The position numbers and the translations under genes were made by a program. From positions 1 through 14,364 of the forward strand of contig DHAA01000145.1 in NCBI GenBank assembly GCA_002397275.1: DNA of 14,364 bases, read 5' to 3'. Each line of letters opens with the position of its first letter. The first letter of the stretch is position 1. The stretch comes from Thermacetogenium sp. UBA4966. GTDB taxonomy: Bacteria; Bacillota; DSM-12270; Thermacetogeniales; Thermacetogeniaceae. The notes beneath the pieces were generated by a model. The model ran no database searches. It saw nothing but the letters and a program-made list of their open reading frames with translations, and was not told the origin of the DNA. This document shows, one piece after another, positions 7,024 through 13,618 of this stretch.

Positions 7024-7090
7024 GGCCTCCGGTTTCTATTCCGACCTCCGACATCCACTTTCCGACCTCTGACTTCAGGCCTCCGACTTC
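7024..7090. repeat. Degenerate intergenic tandem repeat (GTCGGAGGTC-type)
   Basis: The short gap between the GntR gene and the nucleotidyltransferase gene is filled by imperfect copies of CCGACCTCCGAC: GGCCTCCGG (7024-7032), CCGACCTCCGAC (7041-7052), CCGACCTCTGAC (7062-7073) and GGCCTCCGAC (7078-7087), separated by TTCTATT- or CACTTT-like spacers. On the transcribed strand it is purine-rich. A related unit, GTTGGAGGTC, occurs at 1161-1170. I recall similar short CCGACTTC-type repeats in intergenic DNA of other Clostridia. Confidence 0.65.
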
Positions 7091-7104
7091 TATTTTCCTA
7101 ACCA

Positions 7105-7809
7105 CTAACCACCAGAAAGATCCCCCTTTTTGCGCACCGCTACCACCAGGCTGTTCTCCGCGTTCTCTATGTGCTCCCAGGCCAGGGCTTCGGCACGGGC
7201 GACATCCCGGTCGGCCAGGGCTTCCACAACCTTGCGGTGTTCATCCAGGGCTTCCCGCATCCTGCCGGGATAGGCCAGGGAAACAGAACGGAAGCGGTGA
7301 ACTTCATCCTGCAGATTGGTCAAAATCTGAATTAAACGCTGATTTCTGCTGCTCTGATAAAGAATTTCGTGGAACTTTATATCTGATTCAATAAACAGCG
7401 GAATGTTCTGCTGTTCAATAAGCTCGGCTTTACGGACCAGTATCCTTTCTAATTCTTCCAGTTCCTTTTCGGTAATCCTTTCCGCAGCCAAAACGGTGGC
7501 CAGAGCCTCCAAAGCGCCCCTCACCTCAAAAACATCGGTGATATCCTTCAGCGAAATCCCGGCTACATATGCCCCTCTGCGAGGTATCATGGCCACAAAC
7601 CCTTCCAGCTCCAGCTTGCGGATGGCTTCCCGCACCGGGGTTCTGCTTACCCCCAGTTCCTCTGCCAGCTGGGCCTCCATCAAGCGCTCGCCCGGTCCCA
7701 GGATGCCGCCGATAATCGCCTCTCTCAATGTCTCAAAAACTACCTCCCGCAAGGGCTTATAGGTATCCAGCCTGACGGGCAGCAACTTCTTTTCTTTTCG
7801 TTCCGCCAT
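7105..7809 (-). CDS. GntR-family transcriptional regulator (FadR / FCD subfamily)
   Basis: A 234-residue DNA-binding regulator. The N-terminal winged helix (about 18-85) has VFETLREAIIGGILGPGERL, the recognition region LAEELGVSRTPVREAIRKLE (48-67) and the wing RRGAYVAG. The all-helical FCD effector domain (about 90-215) retains the likely metal-binding set Asp143, His147, His191 and His213 (SDIKFHEIL, DEHRKVVEAL, WEHIENAE). FCD proteins usually bind small organic acids with a metal; the ligand here is unknown. ATG 7809 is preceded by GAAGGGGG ten bases upstream and lies six bases after the ispE stop, so it is almost certainly cotranscribed with ispE. That position is unusual for a metabolite regulator but is recurrent in related genomes as I recall them. 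Confidence 0.92.
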   Translation of the reverse strand: MAERKEKKLLPVRLDTYKPLREVVFETLREAIIGGILGPGERLMEAQLAEELGVSRTPVREAIRKLELEGFVAMIPRRGAYVAGISLKDITDVFEVRGALEALATVLAAERITEKELEELERILVRKAELIEQQNIPLFIESDIKFHEILYQSSRNQRLIQILTNLQDEVHRFRSVSLAYPGRMREALDEHRKVVEALADRDVARAEALAWEHIENAENSLVVAVRKKGDLSGG

Positions 7810-7815
7810 CCATCG

Positions 7816-8676
7816 TTAACCCCCTTCTCTCTCTCCGCCGGCAATTGTTCTGCAGACAAAAAGATGCAAATCCTCATTCTTTTCCCGCACTGCTGCAGCC
7901 GCTTGCATGGCTTGCTCCCGGCTGCCGAACAACCCGAAAACCGTTGGCCCGCTTCCCGCCATCACAGCTGCCTGAGCGCCCAATTGCAGCAACCTCTCTT
8001 TAACGGATGCTATCTGCGGGTACAGCCCTATGGTAACCGGCTCCAGGTCGTTGCCCATGGCGCTGATCATCCCTTTAATATCTTCTCTTTGCAGAGCATA
8101 GAGAAACCTTTCTGTACATGCTTGCGCTTTCTTCCCCTCGTAAAGGCGGTAGATCTCTCCGGTGCTTACGGAAAACGGCGGCTTGGCAAGCACGACCCAG
8201 AAAACCGGCAAGGGGGAGAGCCTCTTCACCCTTTCCCCTCGTCCTTTCGCCAGCGCTGTTCCCCCCAGGATAAAAAAGGGGACGTCTGAACCTACCTCAG
8301 CTGCCGCGGCCAGCATTTCATCCTCTGTCAATCCAAGATGATAAAGGCTGTCCGCGCCTTTTATTGCCGCCGCCGCATTGCTGCTCCCGCCGCCTAAACC
8401 CGCCGCCGGAGGTATTCTCTTATCGATCTCCACCCTTATCCCTCCAGGCAGGCGGCGGGAAATCGTAGAAAGGGCGCGGTAAGCCAGGTTGGACCGCCCA
8501 TCCGGAACCCCCGGCGCGCCGCAGGAGACAGAAATTCCAGCCGGAACCCTGGATAAACCGAGGGTGTCGGCGATACCGACGGTTTGCATCACCGAAGTGA
8601 TTTCATGGTAACCGTCGGGCCGCAGCCCTCCTACATCCAGGGTGAGGTTTATCTTGGCAAAAGAGGGAATATTGAT
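7816..8676 (-). CDS. ispE: 4-diphosphocytidyl-2-C-methyl-D-erythritol kinase, apparent ATC start
   Basis: IspE phosphorylates CDP-methylerythritol in the MEP pathway to isoprenoids. The GHMP-kinase signature PPAAGLGGGSSNAAAAIKG and the late VMAGSGPTVFGLF are clear. The first ordinary start, GTG at 8592, gives 258 residues and loses the family's conserved beginning. In-frame translation upstream recovers AKINLTLDVGGLRPDGYHE, including the conserved active-site Lys, then a TGA at 8698-8700. Between that stop and the motif there is no ATG, GTG or TTG. AAGGAGG lies eight bases before an ATC codon at 8676, which would give (M)NIPSFAKINL and 286 residues, the normal length. I therefore annotate ATC as the start; ATT 8670 is a weaker alternative, and a base error for ATG is possible. 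Confidence 0.9.
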   Translation of the reverse strand: MNIPSFAKINLTLDVGGLRPDGYHEITSVMQTVGIADTLGLSRVPAGISVSCGAPGVPDGRSNLAYRALSTISRRLPGGIRVEIDKRIPPAAGLGGGSSNAAAAIKGADSLYHLGLTEDEMLAAAAEVGSDVPFFILGGTALAKGRGERVKRLSPLPVFWVVLAKPPFSVSTGEIYRLYEGKKAQACTERFLYALQREDIKGMISAMGNDLEPVTIGLYPQIASVKERLLQLGAQAAVMAGSGPTVFGLFGSREQAMQAAAAVREKNEDLHLFVCRTIAGGEREGG

Positions 8677-8712
8677 GGCCGCTTCCTCCTTAAAAAATCA
8701 TGCTGCTCCTCA

Positions 8713-8741
8713 ATTTTACTTCTAAAATGCAAATTACTCAA
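8713..8741 (-). promoter_or_regulatory. Candidate sigma-A promoter of ispE and the genes after it
   Basis: On the minus strand TTGAGT (8736-8741) and TAAAAT (8713-8718) are separated by 17 bases, matching the -35 in four and the -10 in five of six positions. It lies about 37 bases before the proposed ispE start and would drive ispE, the GntR regulator and probably the nucleotidyltransferase. Confidence 0.5.
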
Positions 8742-8813
8742 CAGATCGCCGGATAAGATCGTCAAGCGGCCAGGCATAAAACTCAAAGGGCTGCATAAAT
8801 GTAAGCGGAGAGG

Positions 8814-9551
8814 ATGGGTGATGCTATGCAATCTTTATTCCCCAGCCTGCTGGCAGGGATGGCTACCGCTATAGGCTGTCTTATAGTTCTCCTCGCCAGG
8901 CCTCCGGGAAGCCGCTCCCTGGCCGTCATACTGGGCGGCGCCGCAGGCGTGATGCTGGGAGTCGTTATCTTCGATCTGATCCCTGCCGCTCTGCGCACAG
9001 GCGCCCCTCTGCAAGCGATAACCGGAACAGCGGCAGGGATCGGAATTCTGTGGCTAATCGACCGCTTTTTGAGGAAACGCACCGTCGCCTCGCCTTTCCA
9101 CCGTCAAACAGCCATGAGGCGCCTGGGTTATCTGATGTCTATCGGGATTGCTCTGCACGATCTGCCGGAAGGGATGGCTATTGCCGGCGCCTATGCTGTG
9201 GGAGGCAAGCTGGGGCCGCTGCTGGCTTTTTCTATCGCTTTGCATAATATCCCTGAAGGGATCGCCACGGCCGCCCCTCTGCAGATGGGCGGCCTCAGAC
9301 GTCGGCATATCCTCTTAATCAACCTTATGGTCAGCGTGTTCACACCTTTGGGAACGTTGATCGGGGTTTTTGTGCTCTACCTCTCCCCCGGGCGCCTGTC
9401 TTTCCTTTTAGCCCTAGCGGCGGGGGCGATGATCTATCTGATCAAAGATGAGCTTCTTCCGGCGGCACAGCAGGAAAGCGCGTTTTGGTGCTGGTGCGGG
9501 GTGGTCGCCGGCTATTTGATCCTCTGGCTTTCCCAGCTGCTCAGCGGTTAA
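8814..9551 (+). CDS. ZIP-family divalent metal transporter
   Basis: A 245-residue integral membrane protein with about eight hydrophobic segments. The two ZIP metal-binding helices are intact: LHDLPEGMAIAGAYAVGG (HDLPEG at 115-120) and ALHNIPEGIATAAPL (HNIPEG at 144-149), and DELLP at 212-216 is typical of the ZupT/GufA branch. ZIP proteins move Zn2+, Fe2+ or Mn2+ into the cytoplasm; specificity cannot be read from sequence. A His/Arg-containing loop lies at about 85-102. The start is uncertain: GGAGAGG abuts ATG 8814, so ATG 8826 (MQSLFPSLLAG) may be the real one. It diverges from ispE and converges on spoIIR, sharing a TTAA at the stops. No Zur/Fur-type operator was recognised. Confidence 0.9.
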   Translation: MGDAMQSLFPSLLAGMATAIGCLIVLLARPPGSRSLAVILGGAAGVMLGVVIFDLIPAALRTGAPLQAITGTAAGIGILWLIDRFLRKRTVASPFHRQTAMRRLGYLMSIGIALHDLPEGMAIAGAYAVGGKLGPLLAFSIALHNIPEGIATAAPLQMGGLRRRHILLINLMVSVFTPLGTLIGVFVLYLSPGRLSFLLALAAGAMIYLIKDELLPAAQQESAFWCWCGVVAGYLILWLSQLLSG

Positions 9552-10381
9552 CTGCGCCGCTCCCAGAACCAGGAGAGCAGGGAGCGATCATGAGAGTCTT
9601 TCAGCCATTCCCCTATCTTGGTGGTCAATCGCAACTCCTTCTCCGGCTCCGAATAGCTATCGATCAGCAATACTTTATTCGTCTGCTCCTGCAGGGGCTT
9701 TTCTTCCCCGAGGGAATTGTCCTCCTGGAGAGGCTTTTTCGGCGAAGGCTCCTCCTCAGTGCGCTCATCCTTATTCTTTTGGGGATCATCCTTGTCGGAT
9801 TCTTCCTGCGGCGGCACCTCCTCGTCTGCCATCTGAGGGTCGGCAGCCACCGTTTCTTTTTTATCCTCAAGCTGCTTGGCCGAAGCGGCCAAATCCACAT
9901 AACAGAGAGGGGGGAAGAGACAGCACCACCAATTTTTGCCCTCGCCTTCTCCCAGGACAACCCTCAATGCCTGGTATTTGCCCTCCGGAAAGCTCAACGG
10001 GCCATAGACGCGGACAGGAAAATCAAAAACCCCATAATAAGCTTTCACCGGGTCGCCGCACCCCTGAGAGCGCAGTGTCCGGACTGCCACTTCCTCAATT
10101 TGGGGCAGTTCTCGGCGAATGATCTCAGCAGCCTCTTTTTGATCCTGCACACCTTGCAGGCCAGGCCGCAAGTAATCCAGAACAGCGTCCCGCACTTCCA
10201 GCTTCAACCTTTGGTCGAGTGGCTGATCACTCTTGGCTATGACATGAAACCGTACTACGTCCTTTTGAATCTGTTCCTCATCACCAAGATCCGCTTCCTG
10301 CACAGGGGCCAGGGCCAGCATGGCAAAAATAGCGAATACGAGGAAAAGAATTATTCCACAGCGGATCAGCAGTTTTTTCAT
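9548..10381 (-). CDS. spoIIR: Stage II sporulation protein R
   Basis: SpoIIR is made in the forespore, crosses its membrane and triggers SpoIIGA to process pro-sigma-E in the mother cell. The 277-residue product has a signal/anchor helix (5-26), VVRFHVIAKSDQPLDQRLKL (42-61), the YYGVFDFPVRVYGPL block (115-129) and the hallmark GEGEGKNWWCCLFPPLC (144-160). An unusually long acidic, Pro/Lys-containing segment (about 180-236) separates this core from a short C-terminal helix (TKIGEWL). I use ATG 10381, not the in-frame GTG 10414, because MKKLLIRC makes a proper signal sequence, GGAGAGGATGAG lies at a workable distance, and the likely promoter would put the transcript start close to 10414. Confidence 0.95.
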   Translation of the reverse strand: MKKLLIRCGIILFLVFAIFAMLALAPVQEADLGDEEQIQKDVVRFHVIAKSDQPLDQRLKLEVRDAVLDYLRPGLQGVQDQKEAAEIIRRELPQIEEVAVRTLRSQGCGDPVKAYYGVFDFPVRVYGPLSFPEGKYQALRVVLGEGEGKNWWCCLFPPLCYVDLAASAKQLEDKKETVAADPQMADEEVPPQEESDKDDPQKNKDERTEEEPSPKKPLQEDNSLGEEKPLQEQTNKVLLIDSYSEPEKELRLTTKIGEWLKDSHDRSLLSWFWERRS

Positions 10382-10420
10382 CGTTAATCTCATCCTCTCC
10401 AATAAAGAGATCACTGCGCT

Positions 10421-10449
10421 TATTATTACCAGATATTGTTGTATTAAAC
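10421..10449 (-). promoter_or_regulatory. Candidate sigma-F-type promoter of spoIIR
   Basis: On the minus strand GGTAATAATA (10421-10430) fits the sigma-F -10 consensus GGnnAnAHTR at every fixed position. GTTTA (10445-10449) is a 4-of-5 match to the GYATA -35, with a 14-base spacer that is one or two bases short. spoIIR is a sigma-F target in Bacillus subtilis, which is the main support. Upstream (10453-10484) lies an unusually G+C-rich patch containing GCGGCCGC. Confidence 0.4.
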
Positions 10450-10490
10450 AAAAGGGGGGCGCGGCCGCGGCCCGCCGATCGCCGGAAAAT

Positions 10491-10528
10491 AAAAAAACCC
10501 TGTCTGCTAACTTCGCAGCAAACAGGGT
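10491..10528 (-). terminator. Rho-independent terminator after the SPOCS/LysM gene
   Basis: The minus strand forms a stem of seven perfect pairs (ACCCTGT/ACAGGGT), one mismatch and four more pairs, followed by a run of seven T residues. It starts 15 bases after the stop of the SPOCS/LysM gene and isolates that gene from spoIIR. Confidence 0.85.
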
Positions 10529-10542
10529 CAGCTGTAAAACCC

Positions 10543-12129
10543 TTAGGGATCACAGGGTATAATCAGCACCGAACCGATCTGAAGATTATAGGGGTCAACC
10601 CCGGGGTTGAGGGCCAGTATTTGATCTACAGTGACCCTATATCTGATCGACAGCTTCCAGATGGTATCTCCGCTCTGCACCACATGCTCAAAGGGGCATG
10701 GCGGGCGCCCCGGAGATTGCGGAGGCCGCGGTGAATGCGGGGGACGCTGGAAATCTTCATCACAGAGCACCACATAGATCTGTACCGCGTCAACCACGCG
10801 GGCGGTCAGTTTGAGCACAATCTCCACGACGACCTTTCTGCCCCTATCCGACGGCCGGCCGGCCGCATGCTCTACTGCAGACTGCACACTAACGCTCATC
10901 TCCGGCAGAGCGCCGGGTATGGGAATAAAATTGCGGAATTTAAATACTCCGTCTACGTTGTGTACAGATTGGTCCGGCATATTGCTGACATAGAGAACCT
11001 GAGCGTCGATTTTGCCGCTGACAATCACTTTATCTTTAATAATAACGATGTCTTCCGGCTCAATCTCCACCTTGTTCACTTTCACATCCAGCACCTTGTC
11101 AACAGACGGCTTTTCATGAGGAACATCTATTTCATCCTTGATGTTGGCCTGTGTGTGATCCTCGCCGACCACATTATCAACCCTGAGCAATTCCCGGGTA
11201 GCATCCATACCGACCAGATCAACGACGACATCCAGTCTTCTCGGTTCTGTGACTCTGGCCGTCAGATCGACAATCACTTCCACACTGACGGTAGAGTGGT
11301 CTACCTCATCAAAGCCGATATGAGTAATCTTTTCATCAACGGTTACGTTCATTTCAGGCTCAGCGCCGAAAACCTCAACAAACTGGGTGAAATGAAGGTT
11401 CTGATGCATATGATGGACCGGCTGGCTGGGCACGTCGGCAACATAGATGATCTCGAGGGCCAGATCCCCTTCCACAATCACTTTATTCTCGATGACCTTT
11501 TTGTCGGTAATGGTTATCTCCGCATCCACATCGAGGACCTTTTCCACTCTGGGCTTTTCATGCGGCCTCTGAAATTTCCCGGAAACCATAACCTGAGCGC
11601 TGCCCTCCGCGATCACTTCCTCCAGAAGAAGCCTTTCCGTAACAGCCTCCACGCCGCGGGGCGGATCGGTCAGCAACGATATCTCACGCAATTCCGTTAC
11701 CTTGGCAAAGATGAGAATAATGGCGGTAATCTCAAATTTGCGCGAACGGCCATGCCCATGGTCGTCGTGCGCATGGTCATCCTTGACCTTCCCATGAATA
11801 TCCTCAACTTTAGCTTTAACCCGCGCCTTCATCTCAGGCTCGGCGCCCTCAATCTCTACAAACTGCGTAAAGTCCAGACGCGCATGTGTATGGTGAACCG
11901 GCTGACTGGGATCGTCGGCGACATAGACGACATGAAGGTTAAGGTACCCCTCGATGATCACCTTGTCTTTAATAATCTCTTCCTTGGTTATCTTGATGGT
12001 TTTGTCGATAGAAATTATCTTCTCGATCCCCGGCTTCCGCTCTGGCACACGAAAATCACCTTGTACGACAGCCTGTTTTGACTTTTCGCCGACCACGTGT
12101 TCCAGTTTTAATGTTTCGCAGCGGATCAT
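10543..12129 (-). CDS. Three-module SPOCS (DUF3794) protein with C-terminal LysM domain
   Basis: The 528-residue product contains three DUF3794/SPOCS modules (about 6-155, 163-308, 311-455), a Pro-rich linker (462-479) and a LysM domain (481-526: EHVVQSGDTIWKLSIRYRVT, ILALNPGVDP, LQIGSVLIIP). SPOCS domains occur in spore morphogenetic proteins such as SpoVID and SipL, and LysM binds peptidoglycan, so this is probably a mother-cell protein linking coat to cortex; the family relation is strong, the exact role inferred. There is no signal peptide, as expected for a mother-cell coat protein. Modules 1 and 2 are the closest pair, sharing PSQPVHHxH and GAEPEM exactly 160 residues apart. Module 1 has an inserted DDHAHDDHGHG (117-127). 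AAAGGAGG lies eight bases before the ATG. Confidence 0.9.
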   Translation of the reverse strand: MIRCETLKLEHVVGEKSKQAVVQGDFRVPERKPGIEKIISIDKTIKITKEEIIKDKVIIEGYLNLHVVYVADDPSQPVHHTHARLDFTQFVEIEGAEPEMKARVKAKVEDIHGKVKDDHAHDDHGHGRSRKFEITAIILIFAKVTELREISLLTDPPRGVEAVTERLLLEEVIAEGSAQVMVSGKFQRPHEKPRVEKVLDVDAEITITDKKVIENKVIVEGDLALEIIYVADVPSQPVHHMHQNLHFTQFVEVFGAEPEMNVTVDEKITHIGFDEVDHSTVSVEVIVDLTARVTEPRRLDVVVDLVGMDATRELLRVDNVVGEDHTQANIKDEIDVPHEKPSVDKVLDVKVNKVEIEPEDIVIIKDKVIVSGKIDAQVLYVSNMPDQSVHNVDGVFKFRNFIPIPGALPEMSVSVQSAVEHAAGRPSDRGRKVVVEIVLKLTARVVDAVQIYVVLCDEDFQRPPHSPRPPQSPGRPPCPFEHVVQSGDTIWKLSIRYRVTVDQILALNPGVDPYNLQIGSVLIIPCDP

Positions 12130-12167
12130 CCCTTCTCCCTCCTTTTCCAGAGCACAATTTTCTGTAA

Positions 12168-12196
12168 TATAATATGCCGGAGGGAGAAGGGGGGTG
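12168..12196 (-). promoter_or_regulatory. Sigma-K-type promoter of the SPOCS/LysM gene
   Basis: On the minus strand GCATATTATA (12168-12177) is a perfect match to the sigma-K -10 GCATAnnnTA, and an AC lies exactly 17 bases before the CATA, inside CACC, as the -35 consensus requires. It falls within the 74-base gap after the CAP-domain gene, 38 bases before the SPOCS/LysM ATG. Late mother-cell expression agrees with a coat role. Confidence 0.6.
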
Positions 12197-12203
12197 ATAG
12201 GAG

Positions 12204-13025
12204 CTAGACTCCGATAAACATCTGGGTATACATCTTGCCGTAAGGCCCGCCGGAAACAACACCGATGCCGATGTGAGTGAATTCCGGCCTCAATATATTG
12301 GCGCGGTGCCCGGAAGAATTCATCAGGCTTTCGTGGGCCCTGTCCACGCTGCCTGCGCCGGCAAGGTTCTCTCCCGCCCAGCGGTAGCTCACCCCGGCGT
12401 TTTTCATCATATCAAAAGGGGAGCCATAAGTGGGAGACTGGTGGCTGAAATAACCCTTGTCCACCATATCCTGGCTCTTTAACCGCGCCAAACGCACCAA
12501 TCTCTGATCAACAGCAAGCGCTTTCAGGCCGGCTCGCTGACGTTCCTGATTGACCAGACTGATCATCGTCTGCTCATCAGCGTTAAGCGTAATGGAATCA
12601 GAGCCGGGATCAGGCTGCGGTTCCGGCTGTGGTTGCGGATCGGGCTGCGGCTGGGGGTCAGGTTCGGGCTGAGGATCCGGCTGTGGTTGTGGATCCGGCT
12701 GCGGATCGGGCTCGGGTTGCGGATCAGGCTGCGGCTGCGGGTCCGGCTGTGGTTGAGGATCCGGTTCGGGCTGGGGATCCGGCTGCGGCTGCGGGTCAGG
12801 CTCAGGCTGGGGATGCGGACACTGCTGAGACCGTGGTTGCAAGCGAATAATCTTAAATTGATCACCCGGGAAAACTAATTCAAAAATCCGGGTTAATACT
12901 CGCTCGCTGACACTGCCCTGATAATAGACATAGCGTGTTGCGGCAAATGCGGTGACCGGCGTCAGGACAATCATTAAACTAACAAGCAACACGGAAAGGG
13001 ATAATCTTACTTTTCTTGTTAACAT
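12204..13025 (-). CDS. Secreted CAP-domain (YkwD-like) protein with long Pro-X linker
   Basis: The 273-residue product has a signal peptide (1-28, cleavage likely after AFA), a 40-residue N-terminal segment without a recognised family (30-68), a linker in which every second residue from 70 to 140 is Pro, and a C-terminal CAP/SCP domain (about 148-273). CAP hallmarks are VNQERQRAGLKAL, LARLKSQDMVDKGYFSHQSP, AGENLAG, and SLMNSSGHRANILRPEFTHIGIGV, keeping the two His and the Glu of the cleft. Bacterial YkwD-type CAP proteins are exported and of uncertain activity; many are sporulation- or wall-associated. AAAGGAG lies 12 bases before the ATG. A TATAAT at 13071-13076 could be a -10, without a good -35. 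No terminator separates it from the SPOCS/LysM gene. Confidence 0.92.
   Translation of the reverse strand: MLTRKVRLSLSVLLVSLMIVLTPVTAFAATRYVYYQGSVSERVLTRIFELVFPGDQFKIIRLQPRSQQCPHPQPEPDPQPQPDPQPEPDPQPQPDPQPQPDPQPEPDPQPDPQPQPDPQPEPDPQPQPDPQPQPEPQPDPGSDSITLNADEQTMISLVNQERQRAGLKALAVDQRLVRLARLKSQDMVDKGYFSHQSPTYGSPFDMMKNAGVSYRWAGENLAGAGSVDRAHESLMNSSGHRANILRPEFTHIGIGVVSGGPYGKMYTQMFIGV
12606..12818 (-). repeat. Coding tandem repeat (Pro-Gln-Pro-Asp/Glu units)
   Basis: This stretch of the CAP-domain gene encodes 36 prolines at strictly alternating positions, interleaved mostly with Gln, Asp and Glu, in approximate 6- and 12-residue units (DPQPQP, DPQPEP). The DNA is correspondingly repetitive, with 18-base-scale units such as GGATCCGGCTGTGG on the plus strand. 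Such a tract can change length by slippage or recombination and can be misassembled. Confidence 0.9.
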
Positions 13026-13181
13026 CCTGGTTTTCGGCTCCTTTCGGGTCGTTTTCTAAAAGATGTTTTTATTATAACGGCAAGATGCTTGCTTTGGCGA
13101 AGATGCTCTCGCTCCTTCATTTACCAAAGAAGGGAACCAGCTGACCAAGACGCGGTTATTGTCTTTTATTCGTACATTTAG

Positions 13182-13212
13182 GACCTAATGTATAATTATG
13201 ATAATTTAGGTC
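13182..13212. repeat. A+T-rich dyad directly after the glycine-ladder gene
   Basis: GACCTAA (13182-13188) and TTAGGTC (13206-13212) form a perfect 7-bp inverted repeat around 17 A+T-rich bases that include the palindrome ATAATTAT. It begins two bases after the minus-strand stop at 13214. It could be a weak terminator, but there is no T run on the minus strand, so an operator-like site is also possible. Confidence 0.35.
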
Positions 13213-13213
13213 T

Positions 13214-13516
13214 TTATTCCTTGCGGCTGCCGCTTACGGTAAGGCCATCCTCATATCCCTTGCGATACCCCTGATCCCAACCCTGCTCAAACACACAGTC
13301 ATTTTCCTTTTTTCCTGCCGCATACCCTGCCTCCAGACCCTCTAAATAACCCTGTTCTCTGCCCTCCCTCCAGCCGTCCTTCGCTCCTTCTCTTGCGCCC
13401 AGCTTATATCCCGCGGCAAAGCCATCTTCTCGCCCGTCTTCATACCCGGCATCATAGCCGCATCCGTAAACGTTTTCAAGAAGGCGTATCTTTTCGGTAC
13501 TCCTGGCTTTGCCCAT
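13214..13516 (-). CDS. Small glycine-ladder (GX3 repeat) protein
   Basis: The 100-residue product has glycine at every fourth residue from 20 to 68 without a break (13 glycines), then four more at 79, 83, 87 and 91 after an 11-residue break (KKENDCVFEQ). The intervening residues are Tyr/Trp/Phe and charged residues (GYDAGYEDGREDG, GWREGREQGYLEG), so one helix face would be all glycine. This resembles the deca-GX3 motif of Yae1/Lto1-type proteins and the glycine repeats in FliH, but no other family feature is present, so I assign no function. It lacks a signal peptide or membrane span and has two Cys (19, 74). The start is well supported by AAGGGAGG eight bases before ATG 13516. It lies 102 bases after the patatin-like gene and may be cotranscribed with it. 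Confidence 0.8.
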   Translation of the reverse strand: MGKARSTEKIRLLENVYGCGYDAGYEDGREDGFAAGYKLGAREGAKDGWREGREQGYLEGLEAGYAAGKKENDCVFEQGWDQGYRKGYEDGLTVSGSRKE

Positions 13517-13618
13517 CCCTCAAACCTCCCTTATCTGCTCTGTTCTGCCCCTGGGAAACAGTGTAAAACCCACTTACTTCTTTAGTCCATGATATGGTTC
13601 GCCGCTGGAAATGTTACT

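Noticed and set aside
7024..7090. CRISPR-like array
   Set aside because: Units are short, degenerate and without equal-length unique spacers; no cas gene is present.
10735..12081. 448-residue plus-strand frame
   Set aside because: Antisense shadow of the SPOCS/LysM gene, with no independent start signal or recognisable domain.
12629..12878. Overlapping plus-strand frames with regular Ala/Val/Asp or Leu/Arg repeats
   Set aside because: They are the complement of the Pro-X repeat in the CAP gene; the apparent periodicity is inherited from it.
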